Translations under genes and position numbers: made by a program
Shown here: positions 44,151 to 52,882 of the stretch, piece by piece
How the letters are laid out: each line of letters opens with the position of its first letter
Position numbering within the stretch: position 1 is the first letter of the stretch
The notes under the pieces: generated by a model
What the model was told of the DNA's origin: nothing
The model's database searches: none
The model's input: the letters and a program-made list of their open reading frames with translations, nothing else
NCBI RefSeq assembly: GCF_002584535.1
Contig: NZ_NUOT01000074.1
Coordinates: forward strand, 39,890-103,889
Direction of reading: 5' to 3'
Origin: Bacillus cereus
GTDB taxonomy: Bacteria; Bacillota; Bacilli; Bacillales; Bacillaceae_G
DNA length: 64,000 nucleotides

Positions 44151-44876
44151 TTATTGTATTTTATTCTCTTGTACTGCATCCAAATAGCTACCTAAGGAAA
44201 TATTCACAGCTTCAACAGCATGTATAAAAGTTGTATCAAATAAAGGAACTTGAGTATCCTCCTGTTTTACTAATAACCCTATTTCCGTACACCCTAATAT
44301 AATTCCTTCTGCTCCATTTTGTACTAAACTATGTATTATTTTTTTATAGGAATCTCTTGATGTTTGATTAATCTTTCCTAAACATAACTCGTTATATATG
44401 ATTCTATTTACTATTTCCCTTTCTGTTTGATTTGGTATTATTACTTTCATACCCTTTTCTTCTATACGTGATTTGTAAAAATCTTGTTCCATCGTATATT
44501 TCGTTCCAAGTAAACCAACTGATCGAATTCCTTGTTTTTTTATTTCCATAGCTGTTGCATCTGCAATATGTAAAATAGGGATACTCACTTTCCCTTTAAT
44601 ATTACCAATCACCTTATGCATTGTATTCGTACAAATAACAATGAAGTCTGCACCAGCTTTCTCAAGAGAATATGCAGCTTCTCCCAATACGCTTCCTGCT
44701 TGTTCCCAATCACCCTCAGATTGATATTGTTCAATCTCTTCAAAATCAACGCTATATAAAAGACATTTTGCTGAATGTAATCCTCCTAACCTGTTCTTTA
44801 CTTCTTCATTGATAATACGATAATATTCTGCTGAAGACTCCCAGCTCATTCCACCAATAAGACCCATCACTTTCAT
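44151..44876 (-). CDS. Aspartate/glutamate racemase family protein (amino acid racemase)
   Basis: A 241-aa PLP-independent racemase. GLIGGMSWESSAEYYRIINE is the family start. The two catalytic Cys lie in ADFIVICTNTMHKV (near 81) and GIILGCTEIGLLV (near 193), both conserved. ILHIADATA and AVGLLGTKYTM-like text (SVGLLGTKYTMEQDFYK) complete the pattern. It could make D-aspartate, D-glutamate or other D-amino acids; RacX-type broad specificity is possible. GGAGGAGAATAATT precedes the ATG. Confidence 0.9.
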   Translation of the reverse strand: MKVMGLIGGMSWESSAEYYRIINEEVKNRLGGLHSAKCLLYSVDFEEIEQYQSEGDWEQAGSVLGEAAYSLEKAGADFIVICTNTMHKVIGNIKGKVSIPILHIADATAMEIKKQGIRSVGLLGTKYTMEQDFYKSRIEEKGMKVIIPNQTEREIVNRIIYNELCLGKINQTSRDSYKKIIHSLVQNGAEGIILGCTEIGLLVKQEDTQVPLFDTTFIHAVEAVNISLGSYLDAVQENKIQ

Positions 44877-44942
44877 AATTATTCTCCTCCTTGTTTGGAA
44901 TAACAGATTATTTTTCTATTATTATTATATATTTTCCATACA

Positions 44943-44983
44943 ATAAAACACGACTTTCACTTAAACTTTAAAGTCGTGTTTTA
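44943..44983 (-). terminator. Terminator of the GntP/alcohol dehydrogenase operon
   Basis: AAAACACGACTT/AAGTCGTGTTTT stem with T-run on the minus strand. Confidence 0.85.
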
Positions 44984-45000
44984 TCCAACTATCACAAATA

Positions 45001-46449
45001 TTATACAATTCCCGTTAAGCTATAAACACTAATCACCACAAAAACAGCCAATGTTTTAATAATCGTAATTGCAAAAATATCACGATATGATTGTTTATGT
45101 GTTAATCCAGTTACTGCCAACAATGTGATAACGGCACCATTATGCGGTAATGTATCCATGCCTCCTGATGCCATTGAAATAACTCTATGCATGACCTCAA
45201 ATGGAATATTATATTGTTCAGCTGCCGCAATATATTTCTCTGACATCGCACTTAAAGCGATTCCCATACCTCCTGATGCTGATCCAGTAATCCCGGCAAG
45301 AACGTTTGTAGTCACTGCGCCATTTACAAGTGGATTGGTGAACGTTGTAGAAATACTATCTCGAATGACACCAAAACCAGGTAATGCTGCTATAACTCCT
45401 CCAAATCCATATTCAGCTCCCGTATTCATAGCAGCAAGCAATGCACCACCAATACTTGCATTTAAGCCAGCTTGAAACCCTGTAACTAAGCGTTTCCAAT
45501 TTAAAATTATCGTTGTAATAATTCCGATTAAAAGAGCCAGTTCCACAGACCATACGCCTAGCACACCGGTAAGCTCCACTTTACCAAACGCCTTTAATCC
45601 AATCGATGAAAAATCAAACCCCTTTGGATACCAGGTTGGAATCAATACTGTAAACACTTTATTCATTACCCCTACTAAAATAAGTGGTACAAAAGCAAGT
45701 ACTTGACGAAGCGGTGTGATTTCAGAAGCAGGAATAGCTGGCTTTATATTTTGTTCTGTTTCTGTTGTAGCAGCCATTTCAGGATTTTCATCTCCAAACC
45801 CATAATATCCTTCGCCACTTTCTTCGGCCTTTTTTCGTCTTCTTTCTAAATACAACATACCAACAAGAAATACAAAGATTGCCCCAATAATTCCAAGAAA
45901 TGGTGCTGCATAAATGTCTGTTTTAAAAAACGTGGTTGGAATAACGTTTTGAATTTGCGGTGTCCCTGGAAGCGCATCCATTGTAAACGTAATCGCTCCA
46001 AGAGCAATTGTTCCCGGTATTAATCGTTTTGGAATATTAGCCTCTCGAAATAAATTAGCTGCAAATGGATATACCGCAAAAGCAACTACAAATAAACTAA
46101 CACCACTATAAGTTAATATAGCCCCCATTAGAACTATTGCTAGCATGGATCGTTTCACACCTACTAGCTGAATAATAGTTTTTGCAATAGACTCCGCAAT
46201 ACCTGACATTTCTACTACCTTACCGAAAATGGCTCCGAGTAAGAATACAGGAAAATATAATTTAATAAATCCAACCATTTTTTCCATAAAGATATTAGAG
46301 AAAAAAGGTAATACGTGACTTGGTTCTGTTAATAAAACCGCAAATAGTGCACAAATTGGAGCAAACAATATAACTGAAAAACCACGATAGGCAACAAACA
46401 TCAGCATGCAAAGAGCCAATAATATAATTACTAATTCCATCTCCTGCAC
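45001..46449 (-). CDS. GntP family permease, paralogue 1
   Basis: A 482-aa membrane transporter with 12 or so hydrophobic segments and family motifs YFPVFLLGAIFGKVVEMSG, TMDALPGTPQIQNVIPTTFF, GFGGVIAALPGFGVI and MASGGMDTLPHNGAVIT. The GntP family imports gluconate or other carboxylates with protons; this branch near short-chain hydroxy-acid transporters is inferred from the neighbouring dehydrogenase. It closely matches the protein at 47808 (about 85% over the first 190 residues by eye). Downstream of the dehydrogenase in one operon. Confidence 0.9.
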   Translation of the reverse strand: MQEMELVIILLALCMLMFVAYRGFSVILFAPICALFAVLLTEPSHVLPFFSNIFMEKMVGFIKLYFPVFLLGAIFGKVVEMSGIAESIAKTIIQLVGVKRSMLAIVLMGAILTYSGVSLFVVAFAVYPFAANLFREANIPKRLIPGTIALGAITFTMDALPGTPQIQNVIPTTFFKTDIYAAPFLGIIGAIFVFLVGMLYLERRRKKAEESGEGYYGFGDENPEMAATTETEQNIKPAIPASEITPLRQVLAFVPLILVGVMNKVFTVLIPTWYPKGFDFSSIGLKAFGKVELTGVLGVWSVELALLIGIITTIILNWKRLVTGFQAGLNASIGGALLAAMNTGAEYGFGGVIAALPGFGVIRDSISTTFTNPLVNGAVTTNVLAGITGSASGGMGIALSAMSEKYIAAAEQYNIPFEVMHRVISMASGGMDTLPHNGAVITLLAVTGLTHKQSYRDIFAITIIKTLAVFVVISVYSLTGIV

Positions 46450-46496
46450 CCCTTTTCATTTCCGAGGAAATATTTCAAAAATATTCAGAATTTTCA

Positions 46497-47699
46497 CTAT
46501 ACACTCACGGAAGTTTCATATTGATAGTCAAAACATATACGATATAATTTTTTCACCTCATGATAAGAAGGAATGCGTGGATTGTTACTCGGACTTCCAC
46601 TAGCTAGTGCATCTTTCGCCATTTTTGAAAGAGCATTTTCAAATTCAACCTGATCAATTCCATACTCTTTAAGATTCGGGATACGTAGATCCAAACAAAG
46701 TTTCTTTATTTCAAAAATCGCATGATTAGCAACCTCTTCGTCAGGAAGTAAATGTAAATCTGGATTGATGTACCGTCCGATATCTGCAAGTCGCTTGACG
46801 CAACAAACCTTTGTGAAATCTAAAACTGCTGGTAATAACATCGCATTTGATATCCCATGGGGTACATGAAATAGTGCTCCGATTGGACGTGACATTCCAT
46901 GAACTAAAGTGACCGACGCATTTGAAAAGGCAATGCCAGCTTGTAAGGAAGCAATCATCATTGCTTCTCGTGCTTCTATATTTGTCCCATTTTCATAAGC
47001 AATCCGCAAATGTTTCATAATCGTTCCAATTGCCGCAAGTGCTAATACATCTGTAAGCGGCTGTGAAAATCTAGAAAGATATGCTTCAATTGCATGACAT
47101 AGTGCATCAATACCTGTTGCTGCAGTAATATTCTGCGGAACAGAACGTGTCAATAAAGGATCGATAATCGCTATTTGTGGTGTGAAATTTGTGTGCTTAA
47201 TCATCATTTTGACATCTGTTTTTGTATTTGTAATCACAGCAACACTTGTAACTTCTGAGCCTGTACCAGATGTTGTTGGAATTGCAATAAGAGGTAAGGC
47301 TTGCTTTTCTATTTCTACTTGATTTTGAACATAATCTTCAATCTCTCCCCCATTTGCAAACAGAACTGCTACAGCCTTTGCTGCATCAATACAACTTCCT
47401 CCACCAAGTCCAATAACCAAATCACATTTTGACTCTGCACATATCGTTAACGCTTCCGAAACATGAATATTTGTTGGTTCGGCATTTACATTTTCATAGG
47501 TAATAACATCTATTTTTTTTGCTTTTAGTAGTTTCACGCACGCATCAATATAGCCAAGCTTTTTCATAATAGAATCACTGATAATGAAAGCTCTTTTTCC
47601 TAGCTTAATTGCTTGTTCTCCTAATTTATCTAGTGAATTTCTCCCATATAAAACGTTCTTTGGCATACGAAATTCTGCGATTTCTTGCAAGTAACCCAC
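46497..47699 (-). CDS. Iron-containing alcohol dehydrogenase
   Basis: A 400-aa NAD(P)-dependent enzyme of the group III alcohol dehydrogenases. The N-terminal Rossmann part has DLVIGLGGGSCIDAAKAVA (nucleotide phosphate loop) and PTTSGTGSEVTSVAVI; the helical part carries the Fe ligands in TGIDALCHAIEAYLSR and HGMSRPIGALFHVPHGISNA. Flanked by two GntP permeases, it probably oxidises or reduces the imported hydroxy acid (4-hydroxybutyrate-type or similar), which is inference. GGTGGG-type ribosome site before the ATG. Middle gene of a three-gene unit. Confidence 0.9.
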   Translation of the reverse strand: MGYLQEIAEFRMPKNVLYGRNSLDKLGEQAIKLGKRAFIISDSIMKKLGYIDACVKLLKAKKIDVITYENVNAEPTNIHVSEALTICAESKCDLVIGLGGGSCIDAAKAVAVLFANGGEIEDYVQNQVEIEKQALPLIAIPTTSGTGSEVTSVAVITNTKTDVKMMIKHTNFTPQIAIIDPLLTRSVPQNITAATGIDALCHAIEAYLSRFSQPLTDVLALAAIGTIMKHLRIAYENGTNIEAREAMMIASLQAGIAFSNASVTLVHGMSRPIGALFHVPHGISNAMLLPAVLDFTKVCCVKRLADIGRYINPDLHLLPDEEVANHAIFEIKKLCLDLRIPNLKEYGIDQVEFENALSKMAKDALASGSPSNNPRIPSYHEVKKLYRICFDYQYETSVSV

Positions 47700-47807
47700 C
47701 CCTTCTTTCCCTACTAAATATTTTATAATGTGAACCTTCTACTACATAAATTATCAAATTTAATATTCTACTTCGCTTTATTATTTCCTCCCAGACTAAT
47801 AATTTTA

Positions 47808-49256
47808 TTAGTAAATTCCTGTAAATGTATAAACAGCAATTACTAAAAATACAGCAATCGTTTTCAATATTGTCACAGCAAATATATCACGATACGATTG
47901 TTTATGTGTCAATCCTGTAACAGTAAGGATTGTAATAATTGCCCCATTATGTGGCAGTGTATCCATTCCTCCGGATGCCATAGAGACAATACGATGCATA
48001 ACTTCAAGCGGAATATGATATTGTTCTGCCGCTGCAATAAATTTATCACCCATAGCACTTAAAACAATTCCCATGCCTCCTGAAGCCGAACCTGTAATAC
48101 CAGCAAGAATATTTGTTGTTACCGCTCCATTCACGAGTGGATTCGTAAACGTTGCAGAAATGCTATCTCGCATAATCGCAAACCCTGGAAGCGCTGCAAT
48201 CACACCACCAAAACCAAATTCCGCTCCTGTATTCATTGTTGCCAGCAACGCTCCTCCAATACTTGTATTCAGTCCTGCTTGGAACCCTGTCACCACACGC
48301 TTCCAATATAATAATAGCGTTGTTATAATTCCAATGATAAGTGCTAATTCTACCGACCAAATACCAAGTACTGCACTTAGCTCTACCTTACCAAACGCTT
48401 TCATTCCAATTGAAGAAAAATCAAAACCATTTGGATACCACTTCGGTATTGTGATTGTAAAAACCTTATTCATAACCCCTACCAAAATAAGTGGTATAAA
48501 TGCTACGACTTGCTGTAATCTCGAAATTTCAATACTTTGAAGAGCAGTATGATTCTTTTGCTCTAACTCTAGTGATGCAGCCATTTCAGAACCCCCATCT
48601 TCAAAACCAAAATAGCCTTCTCCAGCTGCTTTCGCCTTCTTACGTCTACTCTCTAAATAGATCGATCCTAACGTTAAGACAAAAATAGCCCCAATAATAC
48701 CAAGTATTGGCGCTGCATAAATATCTGTTTTAAAAAATGTTGTCGGGATTACATTTTGAATTTGCGGTGATCCTGGGAGTGCATCCATTGTAAATGTGAC
48801 AGCTCCAAGAACGATTGTTCCAGGTATTAAGCGCTTCGGAATATTCGCTTGACGAAACAGTTTTGCAGCAAATGGATATACTGCAAATACAACAACATAA
48901 ACACTGACACCGCTATAAGTTAAAACAGCCCCCATTAAAACGATAGCCAAAATGGTCCGTTTTTCACCCACTATCTCAATAATTGTCTTAGCAATGGAAT
49001 CTGCAATTCCAGACATTTCTACTACTTTACCAAAAATTGCACCAAGTAAGAAAACTGGAAAATATAATTTAATAAATCCTACCATTTTCTCCATAAAAAT
49101 ATTTGAAAAGAAAGGTAGTACAAAACTAGGTTCCGTTAAGAATACTGCAAATAGAGCAAAAATTGGTGCAAATAAAATAACTGAAAATCCCCTATAGGCA
49201 ACAAACATAAGTAAACTAAGTGCTAATAAAATAATAACTAGTTCCACTTCTCTCAC
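47808..49256 (-). CDS. GntP family permease, paralogue 2
   Basis: Also 482 aa, with the same membrane layout and motifs as the permease at 45001 (SGIADSIAKTIIEIVGEKR, TMDALPGSPQIQN, MASGGMDTLPHNGAIIT). First gene of the unit; AGAGGTGAGAGAAG precedes the ATG. Divergence from its paralogue is concentrated in the central hydrophilic loop (about 205-250), suggesting that the transport core is under constraint. Both permeases probably carry related substrates handled by the dehydrogenase between them. Confidence 0.9.
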   Translation of the reverse strand: MREVELVIILLALSLLMFVAYRGFSVILFAPIFALFAVFLTEPSFVLPFFSNIFMEKMVGFIKLYFPVFLLGAIFGKVVEMSGIADSIAKTIIEIVGEKRTILAIVLMGAVLTYSGVSVYVVVFAVYPFAAKLFRQANIPKRLIPGTIVLGAVTFTMDALPGSPQIQNVIPTTFFKTDIYAAPILGIIGAIFVLTLGSIYLESRRKKAKAAGEGYFGFEDGGSEMAASLELEQKNHTALQSIEISRLQQVVAFIPLILVGVMNKVFTITIPKWYPNGFDFSSIGMKAFGKVELSAVLGIWSVELALIIGIITTLLLYWKRVVTGFQAGLNTSIGGALLATMNTGAEFGFGGVIAALPGFAIMRDSISATFTNPLVNGAVTTNILAGITGSASGGMGIVLSAMGDKFIAAAEQYHIPLEVMHRIVSMASGGMDTLPHNGAIITILTVTGLTHKQSYRDIFAVTILKTIAVFLVIAVYTFTGIY

Positions 49257-49412
49257 CTCTATTTAATTGAAAATTCAATCCTTTCACCCTAGATTTTTTC
49301 TATGTATTACAAAATATCGTTTTTATAACACTCCAAACCCTAACATTCCTCCCCCTTTTCCAACAAAATTTTTATGATTAAAATAGCATATTTATTACTA
49401 TTCTATTACATA

Positions 49413-49476
49413 TAAAAAATCCCTTTAAACGAAAACAATTTAACTATCGCTCGTTATAAAGGGATTTTCCTTTTTG
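49413..49476 (-). terminator. Terminator of the HAD phosphatase gene at 49479
   Basis: AAAATCCCTTTA/TAAAGGGATTTT arms with a long loop, T-rich end on the minus strand. Confidence 0.75.
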
Positions 49477-49478
49477 TT

Positions 49479-50144
49479 TTATATTTTAAAACTTTTGTCT
49501 TTTGCACAAAAGCTTCGCAACTCTTCGACATGTTTCACAATATGCGTCGCTCCTGCTTCTTGTAATTCTTTTTCACTCCCATATCCATACAATACACCGA
49601 TAGAATCAATTCCATTACAATTCGCTCCTATCATGTCATGCTTTCTATCCCCAATCATTACTACCTCTTCTCTTTGCAGCTCTGGATTGGTATGCAAAAT
49701 ATATTCAATAATTTCATCTTTCTTGATTCGGGTTCCATCTAAATTACTACCTACTATTTCTTCAAAGAAATGAATCAAATTAAAGTGTTCTAACACTTGT
49801 TTTGCAAATACAGTAGGCTTGGAAGTTGCAACAAATAATCGTTTCTCTTCATCTTTTAATTCTTGTAAAATATACGGAATCCTCTCATATACACAATTCT
49901 CAAGTAGGCCGCTTCGCTTTAGATATTCACGAAAATAAGTAACAGCTTGCTCTACTTGCTTTTCGTCCATTCTGTATCTACCTGCAAACGAATGCTGAAT
50001 TGGTGGACCAATGAAAGAATCTAGCTCTTTCTGATTCAGTTCTTCTATTCCCATTTTTCGCAATGCATATAAAACCGAATTTACAATTCCTTCTTTCGGA
50101 TCTGTTAATGTTCCATCTAAATCAAATAGAAAAGTTGTATACAT
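49479..50144 (-). CDS. HAD-superfamily phosphoglycolate phosphatase-like hydrolase
   Basis: A 221-aa phosphatase with motif I FLFDLDGTLTDPKEG, a helical cap containing FIGPPIQHSFAGRY, motif II VATSKPTVFAKQVL and motif III MIGDRKHDMIGANCNG, then GVLYGYGSEKELQEAGA, the tail usual in Gph/PpaX-type enzymes. Cytoplasmic. Substrate is probably a small phosphorylated metabolite. Monocistronic; GGGGTGGAG precedes the ATG. Confidence 0.9.
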   Translation of the reverse strand: MYTTFLFDLDGTLTDPKEGIVNSVLYALRKMGIEELNQKELDSFIGPPIQHSFAGRYRMDEKQVEQAVTYFREYLKRSGLLENCVYERIPYILQELKDEEKRLFVATSKPTVFAKQVLEHFNLIHFFEEIVGSNLDGTRIKKDEIIEYILHTNPELQREEVVMIGDRKHDMIGANCNGIDSIGVLYGYGSEKELQEAGATHIVKHVEELRSFCAKDKSFKI

Positions 50145-50306
50145 AATTCTCCACCCCTAATTGACAAATCACCATCCTTTCTATATTATCAAAATATTCA
50201 TTCGTTTTGAACTTTTATTTTTTCGTGCACGTTATTACTCAACTCAAAGGTAGATATCGTTCTGTTGTATGATGAGCATAATTTCATAGAAACATGGTGA
50301 CCAAAA

Positions 50307-51104
50307 ATGATGACAACATTAATTTTTATAATGACTTTCACGATTATCATCCATGCAGTCGAAACAAGTTCTTATAGCATTCGGCTTGCAGGTGTTCGTT
50401 TAAAGAAAATTGCCGTTGCATTATCTGTAGTTGGAATGGTATTACTTATTTCACGAACATCCAACTTGCTACAAGCTTTTTTACTTGGTGGCATTATCGA
50501 TCAAGCGAAGAGTGGCGCTTCAATTAATTTAGAAAGTACAATGCGCCTTGTTTTATTATCCGCTTCTATCGGTACACTGCTCGCAATCATTCTATATCCA
50601 ACTTTAACAAAACTCTTTGGATATGTAATTCAGCGCTTCGAAACAGATGGTTCATTCATTCGAATGATGAAAACAAACAATGTGCAAAAATTGAAGTATA
50701 CAAAAAAATATGTTAGATTTCCAAAATTCGAAATGATCCACCGTATGCGAGTGGGCGGCATTCCAAAACGAATTATGTTAATTAATATGTTTGCAACCGC
50801 AATTTATACTGCGGGGGTCCTTTCCGCCTTATATGCTTCTTATTTAAATCCGGCTTATGCAACGAAAGCAATCACGGCTTCTGGCCTTATTAATGGATTT
50901 GCTACAATCTTATTAACTGTGTTGCTAGATCCACGTATTGCCCTTTTAACAGAGCGAGCGCTTCAATCAGAAAATGGTGCTGATACAATGAGTAAGATGT
51001 TTGGTTGGCTTATGATTTCAAGATTTCTTGGTACATTATTAGCACAGCTCATATTTGTACCTGGTGCATATTGGATTTTATGGATTATTAAACTTACGCA
51101 GTGA
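50307..51104 (+). CDS. amj: Lipid II flippase Amj
   Basis: A 265-aa membrane protein with six to seven helices; HAVETSSYSIRLAGVRLKKIA and VVGMVLLISRTSNLLQAFLLG are characteristic of Amj (Bacillus subtilis YdaH), the alternate lipid II flippase that substitutes for MurJ in peptidoglycan synthesis. ATG 50307 is followed by a second ATG; GTGACC precedes. In Bacillus subtilis amj responds to envelope stress through sigma-M; no such promoter was verified here. A short in-frame relic follows before the next gene. Confidence 0.88.
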   Translation: MMTTLIFIMTFTIIIHAVETSSYSIRLAGVRLKKIAVALSVVGMVLLISRTSNLLQAFLLGGIIDQAKSGASINLESTMRLVLLSASIGTLLAIILYPTLTKLFGYVIQRFETDGSFIRMMKTNNVQKLKYTKKYVRFPKFEMIHRMRVGGIPKRIMLINMFATAIYTAGVLSALYASYLNPAYATKAITASGLINGFATILLTVLLDPRIALLTERALQSENGADTMSKMFGWLMISRFLGTLLAQLIFVPGAYWILWIIKLTQ

Positions 51105-51182
51105 ATGATGCTTCTCATTATGGCAGCTCGATTAACAGAAGCAATACTTAATGAAGAGTATATTTAATAAGGAGAGAAATGT

Positions 51183-51758
51183 ATGTATATTAAAACAGAG
51201 CAGGATATTATTAAACTCATACAAAACGATACTTGGATGATGAAAATATTACAGACCGCAAAAACCCTACAACTTCCTGATTGGTGGGTTTGCGCTGGAT
51301 TTGTTCGTTCTAAAATTTGGGATGTTCTTCATGGATATGACGTAAGAACGCCAACGCCAGACATAGATATCATCTATTTTGACCCATTACATATTAGTGA
51401 ATCCACCGAAAAAAAATTAGAAAATAGGCTTAAACATATAGATTCTACAATTCCGTGGTCCGTGAAAAATCAAGCTCGCATGCATGTAGTCAATAACATG
51501 CCCCCTTATTTATCTTCAGTCGATGCCATTTCTAAATTCTCAGAAACAGCGACTGCTCTTGGAGTCACATTAGATGAACAAGATAATGTGGTGCTAACTG
51601 CCCCTTGCGGAATAGAAGACGTTCTCACACTGCAAGTGAAGCCAACACCTCATTTCCTCGAAACGAAAGAGCTCACAAATATGTATGAAACGAGATTACA
51701 AAAAAAGAATTGGCAGAGTAAATGGCCTAACATTACAATCTTCCATCCTGAAATTTAA
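51183..51758 (+). CDS. Nucleotidyltransferase-fold family protein (DUF925-like)
   Basis: A 191-aa protein. WWVCAGFVRSKIWDVLHGYD followed by TPDIDIIYFDP has the nucleotidyltransferase-like G(F)V-R-x12-D-x-D pattern of the YitT-unrelated DUF925 group; the C-terminal TAPCGIEDVLTLQVKPTPHF is also characteristic. Whether it transfers nucleotides is untested. GGAGAGAAATGT sits ahead of ATG 51183. Alone with a terminator. Confidence 0.85.
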   Translation: MYIKTEQDIIKLIQNDTWMMKILQTAKTLQLPDWWVCAGFVRSKIWDVLHGYDVRTPTPDIDIIYFDPLHISESTEKKLENRLKHIDSTIPWSVKNQARMHVVNNMPPYLSSVDAISKFSETATALGVTLDEQDNVVLTAPCGIEDVLTLQVKPTPHFLETKELTNMYETRLQKKNWQSKWPNITIFHPEI

Positions 51759-51766
51759 ACATAAAG

Positions 51767-51802
51767 AAAAAAGGTGCTTCTCATTTTTAGGAAGCACCTT
51801 TT
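51767..51802. terminator. Bidirectional terminator between nucleotidyltransferase and hydrolase genes
   Basis: AAAAGGTGCTTC/GAAGCACCTTTT stem. Confidence 0.88.
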
Positions 51803-51808
51803 CCTAAT

Positions 51809-52759
51809 TCACTTCAAAAAATCAATGACAGTTTCTGCGAATCGATCTGCCGCTTCATAATGCGGTGTATGACCACATTCTTCAAAAACTATGACTTTAC
51901 CACTTTGTACGTCTCTTTTGAACGTTTTAATTTGTTCTTCACACATTACCACATCGTGTTTTCCTATGATGAGCAACATCGGGTTCTCCACATCTTTTAA
52001 TTTTGATAATATCGATTGATAAATTTCCCCTTCCCCTTTCAATCTTGTAAAATGAATTTCGGAACGATCATAAAACTCTTCCCATTCTTCTTCACTATAT
52101 AAGCTATAATCCGTTTCATCCTCGACATAATTATAAATTTCCATTCTTTTATCCCCTAATTCATCGCTTAATTTCGAATAAGCTTCTAGTAATTCTACTG
52201 AACTAGCATTACTTTCTGCAATAGCCATACATTCATTCCCTTGCTTTTCTTTTCCATACTTCTTTAGTAAAACTCCTGTCCTTTTCAATAAAGCTCTACT
52301 TGTTAATGCAAAATCAAAAGTAGGGCCTTCAAAGATAATCTTTTGAATAGATTGTGGATACATTGTTGCATATAACAACGCTAGAAAACCACCAAAGGAA
52401 TGCCCAATAACAGACCATCTTTCAATTCGTAACATCTTCCTTAACTCTTCACAATCTTCGATAAGATCCTGCAATCCAAACTGCTCTTGCTTCCCAATTT
52501 CATCCGAACGTCCTACCCCACGTTGATCAATGGCAATAAGCCGAAAAGTATCTTGTAATCTATGTGCTTGATGGTAGGTGAAATCAAAACACATCTCACC
52601 AGGACCTCCATGAAGATACAATACAGGATGATTTTCTCCTGATCCATACGTCTCCACATATAGCTTTTTCCCACGTACTTTCATCATTTTGCCTTGTAAT
52701 AATACTTCCTTTTCTTGTTTGATCTCTTTGTCCTCCAATTTTTCATCTTTTGATCTCAT
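51809..52759 (-). CDS. Alpha/beta-fold hydrolase, proline iminopeptidase-like
   Basis: A 316-aa soluble hydrolase. VLYLHGGPGEMCFDFTYH is the HGGPG oxyanion motif, AIDQRGVGRSDE precedes it in strand order, the nucleophile Ser lies in VIGHSFGGFLALLYA, the acid Asp in LLIIGKHDVVM and the His in FEECGHTPHYE. The pattern fits peptidase family S33. The start is uncertain: ATG 52759 lacks a good ribosome site, and ATG near 52684 (MMKVRGKKLYVETYG) is a possible alternative. Confidence 0.87.
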   Translation of the reverse strand: MRSKDEKLEDKEIKQEKEVLLQGKMMKVRGKKLYVETYGSGENHPVLYLHGGPGEMCFDFTYHQAHRLQDTFRLIAIDQRGVGRSDEIGKQEQFGLQDLIEDCEELRKMLRIERWSVIGHSFGGFLALLYATMYPQSIQKIIFEGPTFDFALTSRALLKRTGVLLKKYGKEKQGNECMAIAESNASSVELLEAYSKLSDELGDKRMEIYNYVEDETDYSLYSEEEWEEFYDRSEIHFTRLKGEGEIYQSILSKLKDVENPMLLIIGKHDVVMCEEQIKTFKRDVQSGKVIVFEECGHTPHYEAADRFAETVIDFLK

Positions 52760-52882
52760 ATACGATTAGGAGGGCCACGAATTCGTACACGTTATGTATC
52801 TGTAATATAACAATACATCTTTCTATCCTCCGTTTAAAAACGCTACATTCAATTTAAATAGTACCAATTGGATTTTACGTTT

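Noticed and set aside
51105-51170. 20-codon frame between amj and the nucleotidyltransferase gene
   Set aside because: No ribosome site and a sequence of no recognisable type; probably a relic or chance frame.
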